From Nostoc sp. UHCC 0302 (GTDB lineage Bacteria > Cyanobacteriota > Cyanobacteriia > Cyanobacteriales > Nostocaceae), in the NCBI RefSeq assembly GCF_038096175.1, contig NZ_CP151099.1, forward strand, positions 1,366,501 to 1,430,500: 64,000 nt of DNA. The letters run 5' to 3'. Below are positions 1-9,874 of this stretch, one piece after another; within the stretch, counting starts at the first letter, position 1; every line of letters begins with the position of its first letter. A model generated the notes under the pieces. That model did not search any database, was not told where the DNA came from, and saw only the letters and a program-made list of their open reading frames with translations. The translations under genes and the position numbers were made by a program.

Positions 1-1
1 C

Positions 2-529
2 TTCTCTCGTCTAGATGAAGCTGATATAAAACTTGTCAATATTCATGAGGGAATTGATAGCACTCTCTTAATTTTGCAGAATCATTTCCAAGCTAAGTCT
101 GGGCTACCTGCAATTAAAATTATTAAAGATTACGGCGAGTTGCCAAAAGTAGAATGTTACGCAGGACTATTAAATCAGGTATTTATGAATATCTTAATTA
201 ATGGTATTGATGCCCTAAACAATTTCAACAAAGAAACCATCACAATAAGCAACAACTATCAAAGCACAGTTACAATTTGCACTAAATTAGTGAATTCTGA
301 TTGGGTAGCTATATCCATTAAAGATAATGGGGTAGGGATAAGCAATAGTGTTAAACAAAGACTATTCGATCCCTTTTTTACAACTAAACCAGTGGGACAA
401 GGTACTGGTTTAGGATTATCAATCAGTTATCAAATTATTGTAGAGCAACATCACGGTAAGATTGAGTGTATTTCTGAACTAGGAAAAGGGGCAGAGTTTG
501 TGATTGAAATTCCCATCCGGCAGAAATGA
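2..529 (+). CDS. Sensor histidine kinase, C-terminal part (5' truncated by window edge)
   Basis: The frame is open from the first bases of the window, so the start lies upstream. What remains is the end of the dimerisation helix followed by a complete HATPase_c domain: an N-box with ILINGIDA, a G1 box with DNGVGIS, an F-box around [10 protein letters not shown], and a G2 box with [12 protein letters not shown]. It ends in a short beta-strand with no receiver domain attached. This is a typical cyanobacterial two-component kinase end; ligand and partner cannot be told because the sensory part is missing. The family assignment is secure; any specific role is unknown. Confidence 0.9.
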   Translation, partial: FSRLDEADIKLVNIHEGIDSTLLILQNHFQAKSGLPAIKIIKDYGELPKVECYAGLLNQVFMNILINGIDALNNFNKETITISNNYQSTVTICTKLVNSDWVAISIKDNGVGISNSVKQRLFDPFFTTKPVGQGTGLGLSISYQIIVEQHHGKIECISELGKGAEFVIEIPIRQK

Positions 530-740
530 GCGCTACATTATGTAAATTAACCCAAGTAGCTAAACAAGATTTATTGAATTACAGATGGGATTCTGTTACA
601 GAAATATTATTCTATTTTAACTTGATTAATTAACCCATTCGCAGGAGGTGGTTAGTAAGTCAATAAGTGTACTTTAGTTCTAGTCAAACCAATACAAAAT
701 GGTTTGAAGCCGCGCTCATACAAGAGAGGTAGTATTCATT

Positions 741-1064
741 TTGAAACTAATATTTACCCGCTTCTTAACAGTAAATAGCTTGATACTATCCGCAGCTTTT
801 TTACTGTCTGGGCAGACTTCTGCTAATGCTCAGCAACAGTTTACTAATCTTACTCCAGCACAAACTCAACGTTTATCCCATGATTTGTTTCCATCTAGCT
901 CCCAAGACTTTTTCAAGCAAGGTAACGATTTGATTGAAAGAGAAATTCAAATTCTCAGACAGAGGAAACTTTCCTCGACTGAACCTGTTCTTAAGATTGA
1001 TTTAATCCCGCGGGTAAAAAAAGGCCCCTTACCCAGCAATCGCTCTGAAGACTTATCCAACTAA
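741..1064 (+). CDS. Small secreted hypothetical protein
   Basis: A 107-residue frame starting at TTG, with a purine-rich GAGAGG about 10 bases upstream that supports this start. The N-terminus looks like a signal peptide: basic residues, a hydrophobic stretch around residues 9-22, and a likely cleavage after ANA near residue 30. The mature part is Gln-rich, then carries a charged helical stretch (FKQGNDLIEREIQILRQ). No family is recognised. It is probably [11 protein letters not shown] or exported. The unusual start codon and short length keep confidence moderate. Confidence 0.5.
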   Translation: MKLIFTRFLTVNSLILSAAFLLSGQTSANAQQQFTNLTPAQTQRLSHDLFPSSSQDFFKQGNDLIEREIQILRQRKLSSTEPVLKIDLIPRVKKGPLPSNRSEDLSN

Positions 1065-2502
1065 AAAGCTAATCAGCATTAAAGTTATATCTTCAGATAG
1101 AAGCCAGAATTTAAATATTTTGATAGTAAAAAATAAAAAATGTTCTCAATTCTGGCTCTTAATTCTCCATCTCTTCAAAAGAAGAGTTTAGATATAAATT
1201 AACTTAATTATCATTTTTTTACCGTAAGATCAGTCACAGTTACAGTTGTCCGAAAGGCTTTACACGAACGCGATCGCCCAAGGGGCAGGCACGCTACACC
1301 CAGCGCTAAAGGCGATCGCCTTCCAAATTCCAAACATTACACTAATGTTTTTTAGCTGCTCCTAAAGAATCTTCTAGATTAAACATAGCAGCCTCAATTC
1401 TCTACAAATCTCTCTCAATTACTACTTTTTCGGCTTAAGCAAATTTGTACTGACTTCGACTTACACAATTTATTAACTATCTTAGGCTTATTCTCAAATC
1501 TGAGTCCGCTGCACCATCGCCTTCCACTAATATTTTTACTATTTTTTTTGGATGAATGTCCTGTTTTAACTCTCTAATCCTTGTAGATGGGATTGGGAAA
1601 CGCAAAGTATTATTGGAGAGCATTGTGTGAGTATAGATAATGAAGGTCGCGGCAGTGGCAGGTTTTGGCTAAAAGATTTCTGCTTACACTGATACCAATT
1701 TTATATGAAGCTACGCTTTATTTACCTTCAGGCTAATGCCTGGACAGCAGTTGTGATGATGGGGAGGCAGCTTTGCTAACTTGTAGATGCAAAGCGGTGA
1801 AGGGATCGCAGTCTTCTAGTGCGTCCGCTACACGTTGGCAGAAGCCTCTTGCAAAGAAGGCGGTTCTCGTCGATTGCGTAAAGCCTTTTGGGCATGGCTG
1901 AGTCGCAGAGCGACACGCTTCGCGAACACTTAACGCGCAGCGTCTCCGTTCGCCTTAGTCTCCCACAGGACAAGGAGTTACCCCCAAACCCAAAAGGCTT
2001 CCCCTAGCGTAGGAACTGCTATAACAACCCCCGCAACGCACTGCCTCGGCTACATCAACAAAACTTGTGGAGGCAGGTTAATTAGGCGTATCTTCATCAA
2101 GAAATGGTAGAAGATTATTCTGTTGCAAAAATACTTGATGTCAATATCTTAGAGAAGAGTATTTTTTGTGACTAATATATTAGCGAAACAATCTATTTTT
2201 CAATCAGCCAATTATTTAGGACTTACGCACATCCTACAAATTATTGGCGTTCTTAGCTAGGCTTTGGCGGTTGGATAAGTTATGTTTTCAGGACTTACAT
2301 ACTGAAAATGTAAAATCAAGGTTTGAGATTGTTTCGCTTTGCTATCGCTGCATATCCTGCGGGGAGGCTTATGCCAACGCAAGAATGTAATTTAGTCACG
2401 GTGCGTAAGTTCTAGTTTTTTGGGAATTTTTGCGTAATTCTTGTTATTTATATTTTTGGCTGCGTCCGTATTTGATGTATCTTAGATAGATTTCGGTCTA
2501 AC
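1065..2502. other. Gene-poor, repeat-rich intergenic stretch
   Basis: No convincing gene. A 65-codon frame on the minus strand near 1776-1973 lies in GC-rich repeat debris (fragments such as CGCAGAGCGACACGCTTCGCG) of the kind scattered through Nostocales intergenic DNA. The right part holds a MITE-like element, listed separately. Confidence 0.6.
2218..2413. mobile_element. MITE-like element with AGGACTTACGCAC ends
   Basis: The stretch begins with AGGACTTACGCAC and ends with GTGCGTAAGTTCT, an inverted match at 12 of 13 positions. A further AGGACTTAC lies inside near 2291. The same end sequence bounds a shorter element at 13775-13866, so this looks like a family of non-autonomous palindromic elements. 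No coding capacity. Target-site duplications were not established. Confidence 0.5.
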
Positions 2503-2796
2503 CTAATGGGAATTTTCAAGCTTGTCTCGATTTACCCAACGATAAACAAATTCTTGGTTGTGTTTATGCACCTTGATTTGCACTTGCCTAGAGCCTAATT
2601 TAGATACTTCTCCAGGAATTCTAGAAACATGGTCAGAATCAGCGCGAGCTTTGTAATGCCAAATAACCTTTTGTCCTACTTCAAAGTAGTCAGAATTAGT
2701 AATTGAGGAATTTGGTGTTTTTGCCCAAGATGGAAAAGCAACTAATAAATTGACTAAAAGTACTAATACTACTAAAGCAATTCGGAAGAGTTTCAT
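2503..2796 (-). CDS. Small secreted hypothetical protein
   Basis: 97 residues with a clear signal peptide: MKLFR, a hydrophobic run of about 15 residues, then a likely cleavage after SWA near residue 25. The mature part has a compact pattern of beta-strands (VGQKVIWHYK, EVSKLGSRQVQIKV, EFVYRWV) that resembles an SH3-like barrel. It would be exported to the periplasm or beyond. No named family is recognised with certainty. It stands alone, transcribed away from the small membrane-protein gene at 3007. Confidence 0.65.
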   Translation of the reverse strand: MKLFRIALVVLVLLVNLLVAFPSWAKTPNSSITNSDYFEVGQKVIWHYKARADSDHVSRIPGEVSKLGSRQVQIKVHKHNQEFVYRWVNRDKLENSH

Positions 2797-3006
2797 AAGT
2801 CTTGAGATTCATATAAATTTATTATATAAAATTTTTAATTGATTAGAAAATAAGTTTATTTCACTATTACTAGCATGATACATACAATATCTTTACATTA
2901 GCAAAATCCTACTAGAGAACTATCACTAATTCTTTCTGTTGACTGTAGTCTAATTCATGGCTTAGCTGGTTAGCTGTTAAACTAGTAACTGTTAAAGGTA
3001 AAAAGT

Positions 3007-3183
3007 ATGAATAGGACACTACTAACAACTTTGATTCTTGCGCTCTTACTCTTGTTCGTCCTTTCTCCCTTTGCTGGTCTTGCTAGTTTAATGGTTGTGA
3101 TGTTAGTTGCGGCGTTTTTCTTTTTAATAGGAAACCTATTTCAAGCAATTATTGGTGGTGATACCAATCCTAAAGAGCCTTGA
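3007..3183 (+). CDS. Small membrane protein
   Basis: A 58-residue frame starting at ATG. Nearly the whole protein is hydrophobic: residues about 5-22 and 26-48 form two membrane segments, and the tail (GGDTNPKEP) is polar. Small proteins of this form are common in cyanobacteria but no name is given here. It is too short for many gene finders. The clean hydrophobic pattern and lack of competing frames support it. Confidence 0.55.
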   Translation: MNRTLLTTLILALLLLFVLSPFAGLASLMVVMLVAAFFFLIGNLFQAIIGGDTNPKEP

Positions 3184-3301
3184 AGAAGAAGTCATAAGTC
3201 AGAATTCAGGAGTCAGATTTGATTTTTAGCTCAGAGATTGCTTGTCTAATTAATGTTATTTTGCTAAGTCATGAACTAAAGTAAAGACAGGCAGGGAAAG
3301 C

Positions 3302-3583
3302 GTGGATTTGGAGCAATTTACAACGCTGATTCATGAGCATGGCTTATCAGAGTATCAAGATGAGATTTTGGCGAGTGTAGATTGGTACGAGAATTTAGTC
3401 ACTCACCGCCTAGAGTTCGAGCTTTTTACCGATATCCCGCGTTGGGCAACAAATGATTTTTATGGACTCTGCGATCGCCTCAACTTAGACGAACTCAAGT
3501 TAAATTTAAAAAGGGGGATTTTAGGAGGATGTACGACGATTTTGGTTTTGTTCCAGAGATATGTTTACACCGTAGCACTTTAA
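3302..3583 (+). CDS. Hypothetical protein
   Basis: 93 residues from a GTG with an AGGGA sequence just upstream. The first 75 residues are acidic and helical with several aromatic residues (VDWYENLVTHRLEFELFTDIPRW), followed by a more basic, hydrophobic tail (LKRGILGGCTTILVLFQRYVYTVAL) that may be an altered end. No family recognised. It lies downstream of the small membrane-protein gene and converges with the TamB-like gene. Confidence 0.5.
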   Translation: MDLEQFTTLIHEHGLSEYQDEILASVDWYENLVTHRLEFELFTDIPRWATNDFYGLCDRLNLDELKLNLKRGILGGCTTILVLFQRYVYTVAL

Positions 3584-3624
3584 GAGAAAGGTAACTGTCA
3601 ACTGTCAGCTGTTAAATAGCTCCA

Positions 3625-6600
3625 CTAAAATCGGGTTTCATACTCAACTTGTAGCTGACTTTCATCACCTAAATTAGTTGAACCTCGCATCAGAACTTCG
3701 TCATTGACTCGATAGAGCAAATTGTAACGGAAAGATTCATCACTAGTCAGAGGGCGTGATAAAGAAAGAGATATGTTTCTATTGATATCAAATACACCTT
3801 CTGCTGACAAATTGAGAACTGAAGGTCTTGATGTTTCATTGGAAGTAGTAGGCGTAGGAAATATCCGAAATTCGCTGAAACCAATAGTCTTTCCAATCGC
3901 AGTAATGGTTCCTTGCAAACCACCTAAAATAGTTGAGCTAGCGAAATTAGTCAACCCTTGTGTGGCGTCTGCTTGACCGAAATTACCGAGAATTGAGCCA
4001 CCCAGCAACGCCACGATTTCTGCTCTACTACGACTAGGTTGACTCGTCAGTTCCAGATTGTTGTTCAATTCGCTAGCCGGGCCGTTGGCAGTTGCTTGGA
4101 CTTCAACGGTACGTAAAGTCCCAAAGTTGCTAGCAGAAATATCGCTCACTTCGCTAGACAAAGGTGATTCCAAAATTCGACTGCTCGTCCCCGATGCTTC
4201 AGGTACAATTGCCACCAGCCGGACATCTAGGGTAGGGTCAAGTCCTTGGCTGGGAGTAAACCGCGCCGTTTGTTCGTAGCCACGCGCCAAAGTAAACTCA
4301 GTTGAAAATAAGCTAACTCGTCCTCCTGTCAACCGAATGACTCCTTCAGGAAGGGGTTTGGCTAATGTACCATTGATGGTCAGCCCACCTTTTGCCTGAA
4401 AGCTCACTATCGGTTGACTGAATAAGGCTCCTCCTGGCACAGAGTCAAGTAGAGACTGAGTAGTAACACTCACACCGTTGCCGAGAGCTAGCCGTAAATC
4501 ATTAAACTCTACAGGTAATTTAGGTGTAGTTGCCGCATTAGTGTTAGTCTGTGTTGTCACTGCGGCGGCGCTAGTGTTAGATTCTGTTGTTGTCGCTGCG
4601 CCGTTATTGCTAGTTTGTGTTGTCCCTGGGGTGTTAGGGTTAAGTTCTATTGTTGTTGGAGTACTAGCATTTGCTGTAGTTGCTGATTTTGAGCTAGCAG
4701 TATTGGTTTTGCCAATGATCACCCTCCCATCAGTTAGTTCAATCTCTCCACCAATTTGAGGTTTTAGGGCTGTGCCACGAATTATTGCATCACCGCTAAC
4801 ACCGCCTTCATACAACCCTGGAACCGTAAAATCCAGTTTTTTTGTTATTGATACTGTCAGAGGATTCGATGCGGCTTGCTGTTGTCCTTGCTGACTGGCA
4901 AAAATTGGCAGGATTCCTGATGCAGTTACTAGCCCTTCATTATAATTACCTTGAATACCTCGAACGTTCACGGTATTGCCATTAAATTGCGCTGTACCTG
5001 TGACATTTGTCAGCGGATCTGATAGAGCTTGAGCGCGAAAAGTAGCATTGTTGAGGGTAGCATTACCATTGATAATTGGCTGGTTTAAAGTACCCTGAAC
5101 GTTGACATCCACTTGCCCTTGACCGTCTACCCAACTGACTTGATTGTTGGTAAGCAGATTTAACAGTGCCAATCCTTCATTTTTCACATTGGCATTGATA
5201 CTGATTTGATTATTATCGGGTTTGACTGCGACAAAAGGTAAAGGAGCAGGTACACTACCTGTAACTGCAACTGGCTGTGTTCCCGTTACCAATAAAGTAC
5301 TATCAAAATTTAAACGAGCATCGTTGTAATTAAAATTCAACTGTCCTGTTTGCACAGGTTGCTTGTTTAAAGTCGCATTCGCTAGCGCCACTTGTCCTGT
5401 AACTTTCGGGTCTTTGAAACTACCTGCTAAGGAGGCGTTAGCATTTATGTTTCCAGTGATATCGATAGGGTATTTTTCGATAAAAGGCTCTAGCAGTGAT
5501 AGAGGTAAACTCGCCACCTGCAACTGACCAGAAAGTTGTTCAGTTCCTAACTCTCCTGAAAACGCCACTAGTCCTTGATTAATACCTACACTCAATGGCG
5601 AGAGTGTGACGACACCATCTGCAAAATTGCCTTTAGCAATCACTTGATTAATAGAATAGTTACCCCACTGCAAGTTAGCACCTTGGACATTAAAGCCAGC
5701 ATTTAACCCAGTTCGCAACGAGCCATTTGCTGTAATTGTTCCGCTCAAAGCACCCGTTAATTCGGCAAGGGTGGGCAAAGATGGGGTTTGTTTTGTTTGT
5801 TGCTGCTGTTGTTTTGCTACCGATGCTTGAATGTTTGAGAAATACTTTAATTGTGTTTGCAAATCTGTATCGGGCAAACTCACAGGTGTAGTATTGAGTA
5901 CCTCTGCTCCAGCTAAATCTGGAGGTTTTAATCCTGTACTCAGGTCTTTATAGTCGAATATATTGAAGGCTTGTAAAAGTCTCTCAATTCTGGTTTGCTC
6001 AAAATTCGCTTGGACTTGAAATTTAGGATCGTTTCCAGTTTGCACATTACCGCTGAGGGCGATATTGCTGTCTGCTATCTGCAATTGTCCATTAGTCAAA
6101 CTGGCAGCACCATTGGCATAACTGATGCTACCGCGAAACTCATCGGCTGCGATTCTAGCTACACGAGGCTGAGCGATCGCAACATCTCCTGCAACCCCAT
6201 AGTTGTTAAGATTAACAACTAAATTACCAGATAACTGTCCTCCCAAAGGTTTCAACGTATTGTTAGGTACAAATCCGCTAACCAGAGCGATGGGAAACTG
6301 TTGGGCGTTGATAATTAAGTTATCTCCCTCTGTTCTGCCCGTGCTAACTGTTTCGCCGCGCCGGAATAAAAATGAGGTTGGGCGATAATTTGCACCTAGA
6401 TTCAGCGCTATCCTATCTTGTCTCCCTGCAAGTTGCAGACTTGCACCTTGTCCGCCTTGAAAATTCACGTTTCCAGTTAAAAGTGGGTCAAATGCCAAGC
6501 CACTAACATTAAAATTCCGCAGTCGGATATTGCCGTTAGCTTTAGGAACAGCTGGAGTACCTGTAACTTGCCCATTAAAATCAAGTAGTCCCGCTATTGC

Positions 6601-9231
6601 TTGGGTACTTGGAATATTCAAGCCAGTATTTTTGAGGTTGAAATCTTGCGCTCGCACATTCAAGTTAAATCCAGCGATTTGCGGTGTGCCACTGTCAGGT
6701 AACTGAACTGCGATCGCACCATTAGCTCTCAACCCTGCGGTAGATGCACTATTAACTATAATTTGCTGTCCATTCCACTGAAGTTGAGCTGTCAGCGGTT
6801 GTTTGAGCAGCGCTAACCCTTCGGAAACACGAATTCTGCCAGCGGCTCGAATATCTGCAAGTTGGAAAGATGGTGCTGTACCTGCAAATTGGATATTACT
6901 ATTAAGCCGTCCTTGGAGTTGTGGTGAGAAACGGTTGACCTGAACTTGAGATGTATTAGCAAGTACTTGCCAGCGTCCAGCATCAAAGCTAACATTTCTT
7001 AAATTAACTGTACCGCCAGCCAGATTTAGCCTTGCTTGTCCTGTGGCACGAATGTTTGCAGGTTGAAAAGAAGCCGTGCTTCCTGACAAATTCAACGCCG
7101 CATTGCTTAACACTCCTTGGAACTGCGGTGGTATCTGTCCAAAACGGCTCAATTGCAGTTTTTGGGCGTTGACAAAAGCTAGCCAGCGTTGTTGTACAAC
7201 CTGACCCCTAGCCCTGATTGTACCGCCTGCTACATTCAAGACAGCACTTGGTAAGAGGATATTCTGCCCTTGTTGAGTAACAACAGCTTGACCCGTAATT
7301 GGATAGCTAGCACCGGGTGCTTTCACCTGTGTAACTGCCCGCAAGTTACCAAGAGTGCCAGAAATCTGAGAATTTGCCGAGACATTACCAATCGTAAGCG
7401 ACGGTGAGGAGTTGTACGCTTGAGCGATCGCATCTCCTGGTAAATTTTGAGCTTTAACGTTAAATGATACCCTGCCTTGGGGTGCTAGCTGAAGTTGACC
7501 GTTAGCTGTGATTTGCCCGCCGACTTCTGGAGTTACTCTGCTAGAAACATTGACGTTTAATGGTGAACCAACCGCACCTGTAACTTTGGCATTGGCATTG
7601 ATGCCGCCGAGATTAATTGGAGTTGAAACATTGTAACCTTGAGCGATCGCATTTCCTGGTAAACCTTGAGCTTTAATATCTACCGCTACCCGACCTTGGG
7701 GTGCTAGTTGAACTTTACCACTTGCCACAATTTGCCCACCGGCTGGCGGCGTCACTTGTACACTAGCAATGTTAAGTTGTAAAGGCTGTTTGCCAAGTGA
7801 GCCAGAAACATCTGCTTTTGCGGAGACATTCCCAGCGTTAATTGGTAAACTCAAGCCGTAATTACGTGCCAGTACATCTGCTGCGATGTTTTCAGCTACA
7901 ACGTTAAATTTGACATTACCACCTAGTGTAGCTTGACCGCCTCCGGTGATTTCACCGCCTGTAGCTGGGACTAATTTCAGATTAGAAACAGCAACTTGCG
8001 ATGCATTTTTTAATACATTCAAACGAAAGTCACTATTCACAGCTTTAAATTGAACACGGTCAACTTGGATGGGTTTAGTGTTGCTCAATGTCCCACTGAG
8101 AACTGGTTGTTGAAGAGAACCCTGAACTTTAATATCTGCACGCACTTCGCCAGCAGTTGGGACTGGCGAATTTACTTTCAACGTGTCTAAAATATTTTTT
8201 GCACTAACTGGTTTTATTTGAGCCGAGACATTAAAACCTGTTTGGGTACTAATTGTTCCATTTGCCAGAATGGGAACTTTGCCAACATTCGTACTGAGAT
8301 TTTGTAAAGCAACTGTCTGACCCTCAAATGCAAATCTGCCATTAAAATTAGAAACCTGCTGAGGAATATTTGGAATTTTAACAGTGACTTGATTTGCAGT
8401 AGCTGTTCCCGTAATCGCTGTTTCTGACAGATTTTGTGGAATCTGAACTCCTAAATCAGCATCTAAACCACCTGCTTCCAAGGCAATTGGTAACTGAATT
8501 AATCGACTAATATCAGATGCTTGTAAATTTTGTGTTTGCAGCTTCAGACTAGTTTGCTGAGTTTTTAGTTGTGTCTCGCCAGCAATTTTAATTGCGCCTC
8601 CTCTAGTGAGTTGACCATTTATGTCATAACTAACTCTTTGATTTTGATCTAAAAATCGGGCTACACCACCAACTTGATCTAATACTACTGAGCCTTTCGG
8701 TTTCGTTGGTGTGGGGGCTGGCGATAATTCCACATCCCCATCTTCAAGTCGAAGTGACTGCAACTCAGTTTTAATAGCCCCTTTTCCCTCACCACTCTTA
8801 ACTTCAGCCGTAACCCAGCGCCCATCCTTATCTTGCTGGATATAGACATTAGGCTGAACTAATGTCACATTTAATCCCAGTGTTCGAGTAAAGAGGAGCT
8901 GTAAGGGCGAGAATTGCACCTCTACAGCTTTTACTGTCACTTGGTCTGGGTCTGTTGGAGTTGCTGGTATCGATAGAGAGCCAAATCTCAGACTAGTCAG
9001 CGAAAAACGTTCAACTTTCCCTATTTTTATCGGACGTCCTAGTAATTGCTCAAGATTTGTTTCTACTAACGGTGCTAAATCTTTATATACATAGTTTTTA
9101 GCCCACCAAGCACCAACTGCAATTCCAGCCAGTAAAACGATACCTACACCTATACTAGTGCGTCTTAAAAGGAGCCACAAACGACGTTTAGATGGTTCCT
9201 GATCATTTCCTGAATTTGAAGATTGCGTCAT
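3625..9231 (-). CDS. TamB-like translocation and assembly module protein (DUF490)
   Basis: About 1868 residues from the ATG chosen here; a TTG at 9303 would add 24 residues but the ATG is the first credible start, placing the basic/hydrophobic anchor near the N-terminus. Residues about 20-45 form a single inner-membrane anchor. The rest is a long series of amphipathic beta-strands with repeated blocks (for example the GGQI-x-A-x-G-K/Q-x-Q-L-A-P-Q-G-R-V unit occurring at least twice), as expected for the hydrophobic groove of TamB/YdbH/AsmA-like bridge proteins. The last 350 residues are the DUF490 (TamB C-terminal) region, ending in YNLLYRVNDE and a terminal ETRF. A Thr/Ser/Asn/Ala-rich low-complexity insert of about 60 residues (coding region near 4510-4700) interrupts that domain. 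Known relatives (bacterial TamB, plastid TIC236) span the envelope and help outer-membrane lipid transport or protein assembly. Confidence 0.9.
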   Translation of the reverse strand: MTQSSNSGNDQEPSKRRLWLLLRRTSIGVGIVLLAGIAVGAWWAKNYVYKDLAPLVETNLEQLLGRPIKIGKVERFSLTSLRFGSLSIPATPTDPDQVTVKAVEVQFSPLQLLFTRTLGLNVTLVQPNVYIQQDKDGRWVTAEVKSGEGKGAIKTELQSLRLEDGDVELSPAPTPTKPKGSVVLDQVGGVARFLDQNQRVSYDINGQLTRGGAIKIAGETQLKTQQTSLKLQTQNLQASDISRLIQLPIALEAGGLDADLGVQIPQNLSETAITGTATANQVTVKIPNIPQQVSNFNGRFAFEGQTVALQNLSTNVGKVPILANGTISTQTGFNVSAQIKPVSAKNILDTLKVNSPVPTAGEVRADIKVQGSLQQPVLSGTLSNTKPIQVDRVQFKAVNSDFRLNVLKNASQVAVSNLKLVPATGGEITGGGQATLGGNVKFNVVAENIAADVLARNYGLSLPINAGNVSAKADVSGSLGKQPLQLNIASVQVTPPAGGQIVASGKVQLAPQGRVAVDIKAQGLPGNAIAQGYNVSTPINLGGINANAKVTGAVGSPLNVNVSSRVTPEVGGQITANGQLQLAPQGRVSFNVKAQNLPGDAIAQAYNSSPSLTIGNVSANSQISGTLGNLRAVTQVKAPGASYPITGQAVVTQQGQNILLPSAVLNVAGGTIRARGQVVQQRWLAFVNAQKLQLSRFGQIPPQFQGVLSNAALNLSGSTASFQPANIRATGQARLNLAGGTVNLRNVSFDAGRWQVLANTSQVQVNRFSPQLQGRLNSNIQFAGTAPSFQLADIRAAGRIRVSEGLALLKQPLTAQLQWNGQQIIVNSASTAGLRANGAIAVQLPDSGTPQIAGFNLNVRAQDFNLKNTGLNIPSTQAIAGLLDFNGQVTGTPAVPKANGNIRLRNFNVSGLAFDPLLTGNVNFQGGQGASLQLAGRQDRIALNLGANYRPTSFLFRRGETVSTGRTEGDNLIINAQQFPIALVSGFVPNNTLKPLGGQLSGNLVVNLNNYGVAGDVAIAQPRVARIAADEFRGSISYANGAASLTNGQLQIADSNIALSGNVQTGNDPKFQVQANFEQTRIERLLQAFNIFDYKDLSTGLKPPDLAGAEVLNTTPVSLPDTDLQTQLKYFSNIQASVAKQQQQQTKQTPSLPTLAELTGALSGTITANGSLRTGLNAGFNVQGANLQWGNYSINQVIAKGNFADGVVTLSPLSVGINQGLVAFSGELGTEQLSGQLQVASLPLSLLEPFIEKYPIDITGNINANASLAGSFKDPKVTGQVALANATLNKQPVQTGQLNFNYNDARLNFDSTLLVTGTQPVAVTGSVPAPLPFVAVKPDNNQISINANVKNEGLALLNLLTNNQVSWVDGQGQVDVNVQGTLNQPIINGNATLNNATFRAQALSDPLTNVTGTAQFNGNTVNVRGIQGNYNEGLVTASGILPIFASQQGQQQAASNPLTVSITKKLDFTVPGLYEGGVSGDAIIRGTALKPQIGGEIELTDGRVIIGKTNTASSKSATTANASTPTTIELNPNTPGTTQTSNNGAATTTESNTSAAAVTTQTNTNAATTPKLPVEFNDLRLALGNGVSVTTQSLLDSVPGGALFSQPIVSFQAKGGLTINGTLAKPLPEGVIRLTGGRVSLFSTEFTLARGYEQTARFTPSQGLDPTLDVRLVAIVPEASGTSSRILESPLSSEVSDISASNFGTLRTVEVQATANGPASELNNNLELTSQPSRSRAEIVALLGGSILGNFGQADATQGLTNFASSTILGGLQGTITAIGKTIGFSEFRIFPTPTTSNETSRPSVLNLSAEGVFDINRNISLSLSRPLTSDESFRYNLLYRVNDEVLMRGSTNLGDESQLQVEYETRF

Positions 9232-9874
9232 TGTCGTTATCAGTACTGTTGTATGGAGTGAGCTGAAAGACAGACTCTTTGCAGTTGTATCAGTAAGCCA
9301 CAAGCTACAGTTTCACAATATAGTTCTTTCGAGTAATAACTTTCTACCCGACATTAGTGTTTCTTGTCTTTCACTTGGGAAATTTCGCTTAGAGTATTGT
9401 ACTTAATTAAGAGTTATTCAATCTCAACGGTAATTGTATCTATTAAATAGATTAAGCAAATTGCATGATCATATGACTTGTCTCACAGCATATATATTGC
9501 TTGCAACTATCTTTTGTAAATATAGTTGATATCTTTAGATAGATATTATTAAAACTAAGTATATTTTCTCATTAATTTAGCTATTCTTCTTACCAAAGCA
9601 TTCGGCGGACAGCCTGTATATGTAACCAGAGTTAGAAGTTCAACCTCTGAGAATCTTACTTTAAGAAGCCAGAATTCAGCTTACGCAAGAGCATGGAAGA
9701 TAAGCGCCGACTGATCTATACTGATCTATATTGTCGAACTCAGAGATCAAAAACTCTACGACAGCTTTTAATGCGGATAAATTGGGCATCATAATGCCAA
9801 GTCAAAGAAATCGGGCTACAGCCAGAAAGTTCTTTGGCAGATTGTTATCCCATACATAACCGTAGTATTAGCCG
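9232..9874. promoter_or_regulatory. Divergent intergenic region before the polysaccharide locus
   Basis: About 640 bases, AT-rich, between the divergent TamB-like gene and the first polysaccharide gene. It must hold both promoters but no box could be assigned with confidence. A perfect 10-bp tandem duplication (CTGATCTATA twice) lies at 9711-9730. Confidence 0.4.
9711..9730. repeat. 10-bp tandem duplication
   Basis: CTGATCTATA occurs twice directly in tandem, about 145 bases before the start of the barrel gene. It may be a doubled operator half-site or a chance slippage. Confidence 0.4.

Noticed and set aside
1776-1973. 65-codon minus-strand frame
   Set aside because: It lies in GC-rich repeat debris, is rich in Arg and Ser as expected of chance frames there, and has no ribosome site.
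4478-4759. 93-codon plus-strand frame rich in Val, Leu and Ala
   Set aside because: It is the antisense of the low-complexity insert of the TamB-like gene; composition is explained by that.
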